The notes: generated by a model not told the origin, from the letters alone. A stretch of 64,000 bases of DNA from Alligator mississippiensis (GCF_030867095.1 NC_081828.1:53049434-53113433); one strand, 5' to 3'; numbered from the stretch's first letter, positions 24,310 through 36,316 are shown. Program-made: numbers and translations.

Positions 24310-24614
24310 CATGGGTGGCCAACCTGCAGCACGGGTGTCACAAGTGGCACAGGCAGCCTCTGTGTGTGGTATGTGGCAGATTGGGGAGGGAATATGTAGC
24401 ACAGTGGTAGCTAGGGCAGGGAGCAGAGCAGCAGAGCAGGCAGGGAGCACAGGACTAGGAAGAAGAAAGCTGAGCAGCAGCATGATCAGGGAGCACAGGT
24501 CAGGGAGCAGAAATCTGAGCAGCAGAATGGATAAGAGAAAAGGGATCAAAGTGGCATTTGGGCAGGATGCAGGGCTCATTTGTGGCATGCCTGCCAAAAA
24601 GATTGGCCCCACTG
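24310..24614. mobile_element. Non-autonomous hAT-like transposon
   Basis: Left end CATGGGTGGCCAACC and right end (minus strand) CAGTGGGGCCAATC are imperfect inverted repeats. The flanks TACTAATC (24302-24309) and AACTAATT (24615-24622) agree at 6 of 8 bases, as expected for an aged hAT duplication. The interior is A/G-rich and non-coding; the 106-183-codon frames across it are chance frames. Confidence 0.65.
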
Positions 24615-24862
24615 AACTAATTAAACAGTGACTATAAGCTGTCAGTGTGCTGCAACTTTGAAAAATGCAAATGTGATCCTCAGCTGTGTCAGGTGAGGTG
24701 TTTCTAGTACAGCTGGGGAGTGTTGCTACCATCACAGAGGATCCTGGTGACATCTCATTAAGAATGCTGTGTATAATTACGTCTGCAGTCGGTAACTCTG
24801 CATTTATTCTAGGAGTGAATCCTGGCTCCTGGGGACTCGGGAAGTAAACTTGCACTCCAAGC

Positions 24863-24883
24863 GGGGGGGGGGGGGGGGGGGGG
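24863..24883 (+). repeat. G21 homopolymer
   Basis: Twenty-one consecutive G. Runs like this are error-prone in sequencing, so the exact length is doubtful. Confidence 0.9.
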
Positions 24884-26071
24884 TGAGAATCCTGGCACTG
24901 GGTTATTGGCAGATGAAGCCAACTTCATTAAGAAGCTGGGAAGTTATTTCAGGTGTTACTTCTCACTTTCAGGTGTGGAGTTGGATTTGTTTTCCAGCGT
25001 GCTGTTGACAGAGGGAGGTTAGCTGAGCTTGTTACACTTTTGCTCTTGGCATACAGCCAACACCCAACAAAAGAGAGGCAGCACTGGTCTTGTTGACCCC
25101 CAGGAAGATCCATTTCTGCCAGACCAGAGCCATCAATATTGAACTGTCTTGAAATGTTAAGGAGCAGATGGCATAGCTGGATATAACTGGAAAATTGTTT
25201 GTTTTTTCTCAGTGTATGTTGTTATTACTTTTGCTGAAAAACTCCCTTGACAGGAAGTAAGGAGCTGAGGGGCAGTCCCTAAATAATAAAGCACCTGGAA
25301 AGTATTTGGGAGTATTTCTTAGCCAGTTGGTTGTTCAAGTCAGGGAAGCTGTTTAAATATTATACTCCTTACTTTCATAAATAGGAAGTTAAGGTTTTAT
25401 CTGACCGAGCCTTCAGGCCACAACCTAAGGCTCTGGGTTTTCAACTGGCAGTGGACAGTTGCCGGGGGTGTTAGGTTTTTTTACACAGCTGGCTGAGCCC
25501 CTGGCCTTAGTGTTCTTTTAGTAGAAGCAATTGAGGGTAACACAGGGGGACTGGCATGAGTTTTTCAGCAGAGGAAAAGGCTGAACAGGCCCAGATTTTA
25601 ATAGGATGACATTTCATTCTCAGTAATCTTTGAAAGCTTCCTGTTTACAGCTAATTTAAGGTTTGTGTTTTTGTTTTATGGGCTGCAATATGACTATTTT
25701 AAGAAGAGAATTCAATGCCAGATTGGCCTCTTCTTTTTATCAACAGAACAGCAGATCAAAGCATATTAAGAGCACTGGCTTGAAGGAGCACTAAGCAGTA
25801 TGAAGTATTTATTCATTACATCCCTTGAGTATCGTCCTCTGTATTCTGCAATCCTAGGCCCCTCTGGAGAAGTGTTCTGGCTTCGTTAGGGAAGGTGATA
25901 AATCCCAAGGAACATGCACGATATTGAGATTGAAAACATATAACTTAGAATACTCTAGGCCCTTGCTATCTGTTTAGGCAGTGTAGAAGGGCCTTAAAGT
26001 GAATGTATGTTACTATTTACATAAGAAAGACTTAATATTAGCAAGACTCAAGGCCTCTGGGTTGAATAAAG
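24884..26071. other. Unique-looking non-coding sequence
   Basis: No gene or repeat end supported. Confidence 0.4.
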
Positions 26072-26351
26072 CAATGGTTCTCAACTATTTTATACTTTAG
26101 GCATGTTTCAAACATGTTAGCTCTTAGTTTTCACTCTCTTTTTTTTCACTACAGAAAGATAATACAGCAATCCTGTTGCAAAGTCAGAAAGATGACAACT
26201 GGTCAGAATATTTCTGAGTTTATCTTGAAATCTCTTGGTTTTCCTTGTGAATAAACACCTAACAATGCCAACATTGTGTGCCCCCCCATGGCACCCTTAA
26301 AGGACCTCAAGGCACCCAAGGGTACCATGGTACCTGGGTTGAGAATCACTG
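26072..26351. mobile_element. Non-autonomous hAT-like transposon (decayed)
   Basis: Left end CAATGGTTCTCAACTATTTT and right end on the minus strand CAGTGATTCTCAACCCAGG are inverted. The flanking octamers GAATAAAG and CACTAGAG agree at only 5 of 8, so the TSD is weak. The ends are characteristic of hAT elements. The interior is non-coding. Confidence 0.6.
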
Positions 26352-26887
26352 CACTAGAGCTATCTTGTGCTAGCTGAGATATCCCACTTGCTGTTTAAAA
26401 TGGGTACACTAACAAACAGGTATAAATACTGTAGTATCCTCATTCTACCTAGGGGTCAAGACGGTTAGATGGGGCCCTTGGAGGGCAAGGGACTTTACTT
26501 TCTCCTTTCATTTTCATATAGAAATCAAAGACATGATAAAAGCATGGCTTGCTTCCCCTTGGATGAGCTGATTCCAAATGAAACAGCTTTCAAGTACGTT
26601 TCTGTCGGTGTTCCAAGAGGCATGAGATCTCCCCAGAGACTGCTGAACTTGAGCAGCCAGGGGCTTTTCATGCTTGGTGTTCCCATGACCCAGTTCTTTC
26701 CAAGCCATTTGAAAATAAATGGTATTTTTTGCATACCTGGCTCCTAGTTCTTTATTTGCCTATAAGATGTATCAGTGGAAGTATGGCCTAAATCAGGGGT
26801 TCCCACGCTCTTTCACATCCCAGAGAATGTTTTAGGAGAGAGGCTTTCTTCTTCATCACTTCCCTTCCAGCAGACCAATTCACTGCC
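26352..26887. other. Non-coding; hAT-like end near 26795
   Basis: 'caggggttcccacgctcttt' at about 26795 looks like the start of another hAT-type element, cut off when the CR1 at 26888 was inserted. The matching right end was not found. Otherwise unremarkable. Confidence 0.35.
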
Positions 26888-27148
26888 CATACATAATGTT
26901 TCATAGTTTCATAGTAGCTAGAGTCAGGAGGGACCTGAAAAAATCATCTAGCCTGATCCCCTGCCACAGGCAAGAATGAACACTGGGTTCACAAGACCCC
27001 AGATAGGTGATCGTCCAACCTCCTCTTGAATTTGCCCAAGGTAGGGGCGAGGACCACTTCCCTGGGAAGTTGGTTCCAGATTTTGGCCACCCTAACTGTA
27101 AAATATTGCCTTCTGATCTCTAACCTAAACCTATTCTCCATCAGCTTA

Positions 27149-27937
27149 TTACCATTGTTCCTTGGTACCCCAGGTGGTGCTGGAGAGGAAAGGGCTTTGC
27201 TGTTGTTCTCCCCTGATGAGTTTATAGGCAGCTACCAGGTCCCCTCTTAGCCTCCTCTTGCTGAGGCTGAAGAGGTTCAGGTACCTCAGTCTGTCCTGCT
27301 GCCCTTTCACCAAGTGGGTGGCCCTCCTCTGAACCCTCTCCAGGCTGGCCACATCCCTTTTGAAGTGCGGCGCCCAGTACTGGATGCAGTAGTCCAAATG
27401 CGGTCTGACCAAAGTCGCATAGAGGGGGAGTATCACCTCTCTGGACCAGCTTGAGATGCATCTTTGGATGCATGACAAGGTATGGCTGGCCTTGCTGGCT
27501 GCGGTCTGGCATTGGCGGCTCATGTTCATCTTGGAGTCAATAATGACTCCAAGATCCCTTTCCGCCTCTGTGCTTTCAAGAAGGGAACTCCCCAGCCTGT
27601 ATGTATGCTGTGGATTCCTTCTCCCAAGGTGCAGCACCCTGCATTTGTCTACATTGAACCCATTCCTATTCTCATCTGCCCACTTTTGTAGTCTGTCTAA
27701 ATCTATTTGCAGCCTTTCTCTCCCTTCAAGTGTGTCCACCTCGCCCCACATCTTAGTGTCATCAGCAAACTTGGACAGTGTGCTTTTCACCCCCTTGTCC
27801 AAGTCGCTGATGAAGATGTTAGTGCGGGCCCGAGGACCGAGCCCTTGGGTACCCCACTGCTCACATCTCACCAGGTTGAGTACAACCCATCCACCACTAC
27901 TCTCTAGGTGCGCCCCATCAGCCAATTTTTTACCCAT
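27149..27937 (-). pseudogene. CR1 reverse transcriptase, C-terminal remnant
   Basis: A 262-codon open frame. Near residue 57 it has FADDTKMWG, carrying the catalytic [FY]xDD signature of reverse transcriptases. The thumb/C-terminal CR1 block follows (RVLHLGRRNPQH; ERDLGVIIDSKMNMSRQC; RPHLDYCIQYWAPHFKRDV; RLRGDLVAAYKLIRG). The first ~45 residues partly read shifted sequence, so the frame is not intact upstream. It belongs to the CR1 at 26888-29815 and is cut off from the rest of the RT by the solo LTR. Confidence 0.85.
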
Positions 27938-28120
27938 CCAACTGTGTAGGCATCAATGCCACAGTTGCTTAATTTATTGATGAGGATGGGGTGAGATACA
28001 GTGTCAAAGGCCTTCTTAAAGTCTAGAAAGACTACGTCCACAGTGACACCATCATTCAAGGATTTAGTTACTTGGTCATAAAAGGCAATCAGGTTGGTCA
28101 GGCAGGACCTGCCTTTGTTG

Positions 28121-28773
28121 TGTCACAACCCAGTGATTTTGGTGCCTCGGCACTATGGAATTTTCTTGTCACATGAGAGCCTCTTGCACAGCGAGGGTTT
28201 TTGCTGCATAAAGAACCCGCATGCAGGAGAGAGTTCCCGCCAATTTGCAGCTGTCTTTGCAGGGTGCATTTTTCTTTGTAGCACTTAAAGTGCACGATGC
28301 AAAGAGTTCCCGCTATTCGAATGCAAATTTGTGTCCCACTATTGGCTAGTGCTAAATTATTCACACGTGGCGGCTGGTAATTGGCTTGCTGGCCGTTTAA
28401 AAATTTGCGCGACTTCCGCCCAAGTCGAAGAACTTTGAGCACGCTGCAGAGTGCCTCGAAAGAGATCCAACTTGCGGCTAGCTGGTCGATAGACTGATCA
28501 CCTATCGATCCTTCTTCCCGTCGCCGAGCGCAATCCCAGACGTACCCTTTTCCCGCCGGCTAAAGTTACGGACGGATTTGCTGGCTTTGGCCTCGCTAGC
28601 TGGAACAACTTGCATTGTTGTTCAGACGACCGGACCATTTCCGTCGCAACCACCCGCGACGTAAGTAAAGTTTTTACCACCATTAAACCTTGTCTGCCTC
28701 TCCATTCACCAGCCCGCCCTGAGGAACGAGCAATTTCTAAATCACCTCGGGTCGGCTCCGGCCGTCCGAGACA
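28121..28773 (+). repeat. Solo LTR, shorter subfamily, within CR1
   Basis: Begins TGTCACAACCCAGTG and ends GTCCGAGACA, with a perfect TSD TGTTG at 28116-28120 and 28774-28778. It shares with the 23074 LTR the start, 'ttcccgccaatttgcagc', 'cacacgtggcggct', 'attggcttgct' and 'gtaagtaaa'. It is 653 bp against 945 and lacks the stem-loop repeats and most of the terminal module, so it is a separate subfamily. Confidence 0.9.
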
Positions 28774-29371
28774 TGTTGAACCCATGCTGATTACCCCTGA
28801 GCATGATCTCCCCTGCAGGCCCCCCACAGATGTGCTCCTTGATGATTCTCTCCAAGATCTTTCCGAGAATCAAGGCAAGGCTTACAGGCCTATAATTACT
28901 TGGGTCCTCCTTCCTCCCTTTCTTGAAAATTGGGACCACATTAGCCAGTTTCCAATCCCCTGGCACCTGGCCAGATGACCACGAATGCTCATACAGCCGG
29001 GCCAAGGGCTCCGCGATGACCCCTGCCAGCTCCCTCAACACCATTGGGTGGAGGGCATTTGGACCTGCAGATTTAAAAATGTCTAGCCCTTCCAGAAGAT
29101 CCCTAAGTACATCTGCACTGACTGAAGTCCTGACAGAACTATCCCCGAGATTGTCCCTACCCCTGGTAGGTGGGATGTCCTGGTCCCTGTTCAAGAAAAC
29201 AGAGGCAAAGAAACTGTTAAAAATATCAGCTTTCTTGTCTGGTGGAGCCACAAGATTACCATTTGCGTCTTGCAGGGGCCCTACATTGCCTGGTGCCCTC
29301 TTCTTGCTCCCAACGTACTTGAAAAAGGACTTTTTGTTGTCCTTAATCCTGGACTCTAGCCTGAGTTCCAT
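28742..29371 (-). pseudogene. CR1 reverse transcriptase, N-terminal remnant
   Basis: A 209-codon frame of CR1 type. It has the pre-RT linker (KKSFFKYVGSKK), the segment around 'FKSAGPNALHPMVLRELAGV', then 'WKLANVVPIFKKGRKEDPSN' and 'YRPVSL', a hallmark of RT motif 1-2. The last ~10 residues come from the inserted LTR (28773 and below), so the RT is broken at the insertion point. The downstream RT half is on the far side of the LTR. Confidence 0.85.
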
Positions 29372-29815
29372 CTCTACCTTGGCCTTCCTAATAGCCCTCC
29401 TACATTCCCGGGCCTAGGAAGAGTACTCCTCCTTGGTGGTAGCTCCTCCCTTCCACTGGTTGTATGCCCCCCTTTTAGTCCTCAGGCATTGCTGAATGCC
29501 CTTGCTGAGCCAAGGGGGTTTCTGAGCACTCTTACCCCCCTTGCTTTTCTCAGGGACTGTTATCCTTTGGGCCTGGAGGATCGCCCCCTTAAGGTACGAC
29601 CATCACTCATGGACTCCCATCTCCTCTACCTTCTGGGCCCTCAGTGCCTCCCCCACTAGTCTCCTAAGCTCATTGAAGTTGACTGTCTGCTCCTCCCAGC
29701 AAAGGTCTGGGTAGTTTAGGTCAACCATGACAATAACATCCCTTGACCTAACCGCCTTCATAAGCTGACTGGAGAAGTCCTGGTTGAGATCTTCCCCCTG
29801 GTTGGGCATCTATCT

Positions 29816-30084
29816 CTCACAGGGGCAGGTACTGCTTCCTTTCCCAGTCATAATCATGAATCACCGACGTGGCAACTGCTGTACCTGCTTACATGGAGGC
29901 AGAACATCAGGAAAGGATTTCATGTATACCATCTTCTTCTCATGAAACTTAGCAGCTAGAAACAAGATGGAAACCAACACCAATGGAGCCAGCCATGGCT
30001 CTGTGGACCATCAACATAGACCACTGTTTTCAGGACTTCTACAGGTATTGCTCTACAGCTTGCTAAAAAAGGACTGGTTTTCTG
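29816..30084. other. Short non-coding gap
   Basis: Nothing supported between the CR1 and the A/T-rich foldback. Confidence 0.4.
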
Positions 30085-30365
30085 GGAATAGTTCAACATT
30101 GATTTTTTTTTTTATTTAATTTTTTTTTTTGGTGCAAATTTCCCATGAAATGTCTTGATTGATGGCCAGAAAGCAAAATATTTTCAGTTTTAATTTTTCC
30201 CCCAGTGAAAGCTTAGTTTTTGGAATGGAAAGAAACAAATCGTTACCAAAAATTAAAATTTCTGGCTTTCCACTGAAGAAGGAAAAACCTACAAAAAAAA
30301 GTCCTGTTTTTTTTTCCATCAAAAAAAAAGACCATTTTGCTCAAATAACTATTTTACATTAAAAT
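30085..30365. repeat. A/T-rich imperfect foldback
   Basis: T-runs on the left (30101-30130) face A-runs on the right (30293-30330). Internal phrases such as 'cccagtgaaagc' and 'ctttccactgaag', and 'gtttttggaatgg' and 'ttaccaaaaattaa', are partly complementary. Frames on the two strands therefore look alike. Probably a decayed palindromic MITE. Confidence 0.4.
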
Positions 30366-30734
30366 AGAGACATTTTGAGGAGAATTTTCACCTTTATTAC
30401 TGTAGAGTCTAAAAGGGCTAGAGCCCTTTGTTTGCAGCTATATAGGTTCACACCTGAAATACATGGGAGATAAGTCTAACAACACTCACTAACGGTGAAG
30501 TCATCATCAGCCTGGAAAAAACAAAGGGAAATGCACATCACTTGGAGCCCGAACAAAAGAGACTAATTCTCTGTCTTTCATGACTGCCTTAACAGGAGAA
30601 GTGGACCTGACCCACACCCTACTGACATCCGTGTGAAGCTTTCCACTGAATGCAGTGCATTTTGGATCAGGACCGTCTTTCATTGTCTGATTCCTTCTTG
30701 AAAATGCTTCAGAATTTACTGAATGGATACTGGC

Positions 30735-30900
30735 AGACAAGGTTCCTTGGGTAAATTTGTTATCTTTTATTAGACCAACCCAAATGGTTGGAGAATAGTT
30801 ATTGAGCAAGCTTTCAGGTTCAAAAACCCTTCATCAGGCTAAGGACGTTTCAGCAGTTGGTGTGTGCTCTTCCTGGATGGAATGGATACTGAAATCCAGG
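30735..30900 (+). repeat. Dispersed repeat also at 47440-47650
   Basis: 'ggcagacaaggttccttggg', 'atcttttattagaccaaccc' and 'gctcttcctggatggaatgg' occur in the same order at 47440-47650. The central 'tcttttattggaccaactgc' block is also the arm of the palindrome at 55179-55354. Family name unknown to me. Confidence 0.6.
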
Positions 30901-31056
30901 ATTTAAAGGTGAATTACAGCAGATATTCTAAGGCCACATAAAGGGTTCCTGTATTGTCAATAGCAGTTAATCTACAGCTGCATAAAGGGCAGCTATGTGA
31001 TTTTTTATTTTTTTTGGAGTGTGTTTAAAGAGTAATAAAGGGATAAAGATACTTGG

Positions 31057-31190
31057 GATCATAGGAAAGTAGATCTGAAAGGGACCCTCATAAGGTCATC
31101 TACTCCAGCCTCCTGCTCAACGCAGGATCACCTGCAACTAAACCATCCCAGCCAAGCGTCTGTCTAACCTTGTATGAAGGGAAGAGTTCC
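31057..31190 (-). mobile_element. CR1 LINE 3'-end fragment
   Basis: 'gatcataggaaagtagatct', 'gaaagggaccctcataaggt' and 'catctactccagcctcctgc' are the usual minus-strand CR1 3' UTR. Heavily 5'-truncated. Confidence 0.7.
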
Positions 31191-31379
31191 TGAGTGCTAC
31201 CCTGTTGAAGCCAATGTTCAGTATTACAGTTTTTCACAGCCACTTTGCTATAATTACAATGTTTGGTTACTCTGTCCGAAACTATGGCTAATTACACTGA
31301 TTCATTATAATGTTCCCAATTATCTCATGAAAGCCTAATGAGTACATGACATCATGCCTCTTGTTAATATATTATAGAG

Positions 31380-31686
31380 CAGTGCTTCTCAACCTTTTTT
31401 GTACCAGAACCCATTTGTAAACATTGATGGCTAGTCTTGACCCAGTGCCTCTCACTCCTGACCCAACGCCCTCTGACCCCAGGCCCCAGCCTCCCAGTGT
31501 GTGGGGCAGGGAGGGGCTCAAGCAACTCCTTGCATGCTGGAACGCTGCCAGCCTGCAAGGGAAAAGCCATGGCTTCCCATGTTTTTCTCCTTTAAAAGAG
31601 AATCCATTTTTAAAGTTTGTTTGCAACCCTTTCATATATTCTTGCAACACACTTTTGGGTCACAACCCACAGGTTGAGAAAGGCCG
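31380..31686. mobile_element. Non-autonomous hAT-like transposon with perfect TSD
   Basis: Left end CAGTGCTTCTCAACCTTTTT; right end, on the minus strand, CGGCCTTTCTCAACCTGTGG. An identical 8-bp duplication TTATAGAG flanks it (31372-31379 and 31687-31694). Same family as 3522-4119 in opposite orientation. No transposase. Confidence 0.85.
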
Positions 31687-31694
31687 TTATAGAG

Positions 31695-34589
31695 GATTCA
31701 TCAAGTCTGTCTTGTGCAAAATGTTAGGGTAGTTCTCATGTTACTTTTGCAGTCTCCCGTAGCCTATACTGCTTCCTGGACTAGGAAGAAAACAAATGTA
31801 TATATTAAAGGAAGTTGTGTAGTAAACAGCCTACCATTTTATGATCAGAGACACAAGCAGAGCTTGGAGACGGGACTGTTGCCAGCAGGCTTATGTTTGG
31901 AGGACTGCTACAGACCTGCAGAATAAAAAGAGGTGCAGTTGGGCACCATTATGCAGGTCTCCATTATGGACTGGGAAATAGCATAGTCAAGCCATATGTT
32001 TCTTCCTATAGCAGAGAGAGCAAAGATGAATTAATTTGTCTGGCAGGCAGATGTCAAGAAAAGCACTAGTAGCATATTTCTCCTTTGAAGTCATGGCCAC
32101 TCACCCAGACCTTGCTCTTCTGCTGAATTTTAGCATCAAGCACTTCAGAAAGAGTTTACATGTGCAAGTACATGGTCCACAGTTTTAACCAGATTCCATT
32201 TTAACACCCTATTTTCATGCATGCACCTGATTCTTTTCCCAGAGAAATGGGCATGCCAAGCTAATGTTTGCACATACAAATGCCTGTTTGCCCACACAAA
32301 ATGAATGTACGTCTGGCTTAGCAGATGGGTGCACATGTAAAAATGAGCAAGAAAATACAGGGGCCTGAGCTAAAACTTTGGTCTATTTCTCTTGCTTTTA
32401 TACAAAGGTGCAACTAGTAATTCTACAGTTAAAAGTTCATGTGTGTCCTTCAAGAAGGATTAGTACCCCTTTTCATTTGTAAATTAAATGTTGCCTCAAC
32501 ATTTTATACAGTAAAATTTCTGAAGGAAACTGAGCTTCCATAATATTTGCTTGGTAAGATTTTTACTACCTTTTTTTTTTCTCAGTAAAGCCATTGTATT
32601 AATGATCCCTTTTGGAACTTAGTGTAGATTTTTTTCCTTCCAAAGCCTGTTGTTTAACATCCCCAAAATCACCACAGTCTCCAAACTTCATGCATCAACA
32701 TTTTTATAACTCCTCAGACAGGGGCCATCTTTCAAAATCTTTTCCTTCATGCAGAAAAAAATTACTTCCCTTATTCATCATATTTTAACCTAGCTCCTCA
32801 AAAAAAATCTCTAAGAACTGGCTGGGTCCACTAGTCACTCCTTTTTTTCCCCAAAGATGTCACCTTGCCTCCTTAGAGTGTCAGCCCTATCTACATGTAA
32901 TTTGAGTCATTTTATTATCTACCAGTGTCATTAAAACAGTATAAATTAGAGTTACACTAGGGAGAAGTCATTCTGTTATAAAAAAATCTTGTACAAGTAT
33001 ATTTTATTTCCCTGGGAAAAGGAATGAGCTACACTGGTAAAAGGCACCTGTTAACTGTGTCTGAACTAGGGTTTATGGGGGTATAGCTTTCTGTAAAAAA
33101 ACAAAAGAAAGAAAAATAATAAATTAAAAAAAAATCTCACACATCTCAAGAGATGCAATTATATTGCTACAAGAACTTGACTCCCTGGTTCCCAGCCACT
33201 ACCCTTATAAGCCCTTTTCTTATTTAAATAAAAGGAGGATTGGTATAAAACTAAAATGCAGTGTTCGTGCAACAGTCCTGAAATCTTCTGTCCACAGAAC
33301 ATGTACAGCATAGACAGCTGAAATGCAAGTTTTCCATCAGACTCCATCCCTGGAGAGTGTTGCCTCTTAGGATGAAGAAGTAACTTAACCCTCATTTTCC
33401 TTCAGCCTGTGGTGCCCCTTCTCAGACTATCTGGAACTGGCACCAATAAATACCAGTTGTGCTCATCAAGTGGTTAGGAACTACAGGGAGAAAATAATTT
33501 CAATGAAACGCTGTATGGCCTCAGACCCAGGCTGGGTTGCAGCTGGCCACCAAGTGATAAGTATTCTGTATCACTGTTCATCACACTTTCCTCATTACCA
33601 ACTAGTTTCCCCTTTTTCAATTTTTCACTGTCTAACTGAAGGTTTGCAGGAAGACAGATTATTGGCAGGGATTTGCTAGGGGATGAGACACAGATAACTA
33701 GATGCATCTTTCCTGTATGGAGTTTCACAAATATAGCTAATTCCCTGTGCTCCATGGCAAACTCTAGAGATTTTTCCAGAATAGATGATGATATTAACCA
33801 CTGTGGCTCTGAAAGTCCTTGTACTAAATCCCTCAGCTGCTTAGTGACAAAACAGGCAGAGGAGGAAGCAGCATTTTGTCCTCTGAGAATGTGTGGGAAT
33901 ACCTTTTTAAGTGTTAATTTCTCATGTTCTTCAAAAAGCTACCCAAAGGCAGTAGTCTAGCAGCAGGGGAAAAGTTTGTGCATATTCAAATCAAGCTACC
34001 AATGGGGTTTTTTATTTGTCATGGAAAAAAAATCTGTTTGTTAGTGAAAATAAATCTATTTCCCCCACTTCAAAGTTCAAATTAGTCATGTCTACTGTTC
34101 GCTTCTCCCGTTTGATATTACAAGTGATTATTGTGGAGGTGAGGGGGATCAAACTTTTGGTCTGATAACCCAGAAGACTGACATCCACTGTTTACTGTAA
34201 TTGCTAGAGAGATACCACAGAGCCAAAAAGGTAATGGATGGTTCCTTTAACATATCCTAACTCACAGGGATCATTCTGAGGTGTAGTTTTTGGATTCATA
34301 TTTTCTTTTTACCTCTGGTGTGTCTGCTGAAAGTGTCCCACTTAAGGGGGAAGTGTACACATGCACACACACATGTGCATGTATGCACATGCATAGAAAT
34401 CCAAAGCCACAACTGAGTTCACAAACATATTTTTACATTTGTCCTCAAACAGCCAGTAGACAGTAATAATTGCCAGTCAGAGCTGATGTGGGCTGGAAAT
34501 TCAAGAGGCTTTGCATCTCCATTTTGGCTTAGCATTGTAGGCAATTCAGGCGCTGGTATAAAAATTCTCCATCAGTTCACGGTAATATT
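31695..34589. other. Unique-looking AT-rich sequence
   Basis: No gene, RNA or transposon end supported. A purine/pyrimidine alternating 'acacatgcacacacacatg' stretch near 34355-34395 is a small simple repeat. Confidence 0.4.
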
Positions 34590-34815
34590 ATTCACAATAA
34601 CATTATTGGAATGTTATCAGCATGGATTCACCAAGGGCAGGTCATGCCTAACCAACCTGATTGACCTCTATGATGAAATAACTGGCTCTGTGGATGCAGA
34701 GAAACCAGTGGACATGGTATACCTTGACTTTAGTACATTTTTTGATACTGTCTCCCACAGCATTTTTGCAAGCAAGCTGAGGAAATACGGGTTGGATGAT
34801 TTAACTGTAAGGTAG
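34486..34815 (+). pseudogene. CR1 reverse-transcriptase fragment
   Basis: From about residue 41 the frame reads ECYQHGFTKGRSCLTNL and VDMVYLDFSTFFDTVSHS, the RT region around motif A (DF..[AF]FDTV). The upstream residues are not CR1. A TAG stop ends it, and the continuation is in other frames. Confidence 0.8.
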
Positions 34816-36001
34816 ATAGAAAGCTGGCTGGATCATCAAGCTCAGTGGGTAGTGATTAATAGCATTGGTCCTGGGGTTGGTTTTGTTTAATATCTTCATT
34901 AACAATCTGAAAGATGGGATGGCATGCACCCTATACAAGTTTGCAAATGACACTGGGGGATCGGGCTAGGATTCAGAGTGACCTAGACAAATTGGAGGAG
35001 AAGATTGGGCCAGAAGAAATCTCATAAGTTTCAACAAGGACAAGTGCAAAGCCCTGCACTTAGGATGGAAAAATCCCATACATCGCCACAGGCTTCGGAC
35101 CAACTGGCAAAGCAGCGGTTCTGCAGAAAAGGATCTGGAAATTAGAATGGACAAGAAGCTGGATATGAGTCAGCAGTGTGCCCTTGTTGCCAAGAAGGCT
35201 AACAGCATACTGGGCTGTGTTAGTAGAAGTGTTGCCAGCAGATTGAGGGAAGTAATTATTCTGCTCTCTTCTGCACAAGTAAGGCCACATCTTGAGTACT
35301 GTGTCCAGTTTTGGGCCCCCCACTACAGAAAGGATGTGGACAAATTGGAGAGAATCCAGTAGAGGGAAATGAAAATGGTTAGGGTGCTGGGGCACATGAC
35401 TTATGAGGAGAGGCTGAGGGAACTGGGCTTGTTTAGTCTGGAGAAGAGAAGACCAAGGTGGAATTTGATAGCAGCCTTCAACTACCTGAGTGTGGTTCTA
35501 GAGAAGATGGAGCTAGATTGTTCTCAGTGGCAGCAGATGACAGAACAAGGATCAATGGTCTCAAGTTGCAGCAAGAGAAGTTTAGTTTGGATATTAGGAA
35601 AAACTCTCTCACTAGGAAGCTGGTGAAGCACTGGAACAGGTTGTAGTGGGCCAGTACAGGGCACTCCTGTGCTAAGCCACCCACCTCATTGCACAGCCAA
35701 CCACCTACCAAGCTCCGAGTGCCTCCCTGGGGGTGCCTCACGTTTGGCCAACCCCCTTCCCGGAGCACACCCATAAGTCTGGGGGTACCACCACCCAGGT
35801 CTGTGGACTGTTTTCTGGGCCCTGTGCCCCCTGGGGCGCACAGGCCTTGTAGTCCTTGAGGGTGTTTGACCCACTGCAAAACCTTGGGGTGCTTCCTCTA
35901 CCCTGAAGCACAAAAAGTAGCCTCCCCTAGTCAGCCAGACCAAGGGGGCACAAAGGCATGCCTCTCCCAACAAGTCCACCACACTTGGTACAGTGAAGAA
36001 C

Positions 36002-36007
36002 TTTATT
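36002..36007 (-). terminator. Poly(A) signal of solo LTR
   Basis: AATAAA on the minus strand (tttatt on plus), about 300 bp downstream of the TATA box, consistent with the end of R in the LTR transcript. Confidence 0.5.
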
Positions 36008-36308
36008 CATTACAGAGGGAAGGCTTGGGGAAGGTTGCAGGATAGGGAAGTATTACAGAATAACCCTAAAGCAAACAGTGTGGCTAGGTAGCCTTTGATC
36101 AGGCATCTGCATTATTGCAAGCTTTCTATCTAGATAGGTTCCCAGTAGTTTACTCACAAGTATCATCCAGAGGCTGGTTGAGCTTTCCTCTGGAGGCAGG
36201 CAGTTCATTGTGTGTCAGAGTTTCCAGAGAGATCCCCATCTCTCTGCCTGGTCAGTTGCTCACATGTTCTCCAAAATGGCTCTCTCCCTCACTCCTGGGC
36301 AGTCTGGG

Positions 36309-36316
36309 CTTATATA
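36309..36316 (-). promoter_or_regulatory. TATA box of solo LTR
   Basis: TATATAAG on the minus strand within GGGCTATATAAGCCC, a short palindrome. CCAAT-type pentamers lie nearby (around 36340 and 36374). Confidence 0.55.

Larger units (their letters stand above)
26888..29815 (-). mobile_element. CR1 LINE, long degenerate copy split by a solo LTR
   Basis: Reading on the minus strand from 29815 to 26888: endonuclease-domain remnant (29603-29809), linker, reverse transcriptase (28774-29371 then 27149-28120), and a 3' UTR ending in 'ctatgaaactatgaaac'-type repeats. CR1 elements encode an endonuclease/reverse transcriptase that copies its own RNA at nicked target DNA. This copy is about 2.3 kb after removing the 653-bp LTR. 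It has stops and frameshifts, and an apparent internal deletion between the endonuclease and the RT linker. Inactive. Confidence 0.9.

Noticed and set aside
24304..24855. 183-codon minus-strand frame
   Set aside because: It covers the hAT-like element at 24310-24614, has biased L/P/S composition, and lacks any known motif.
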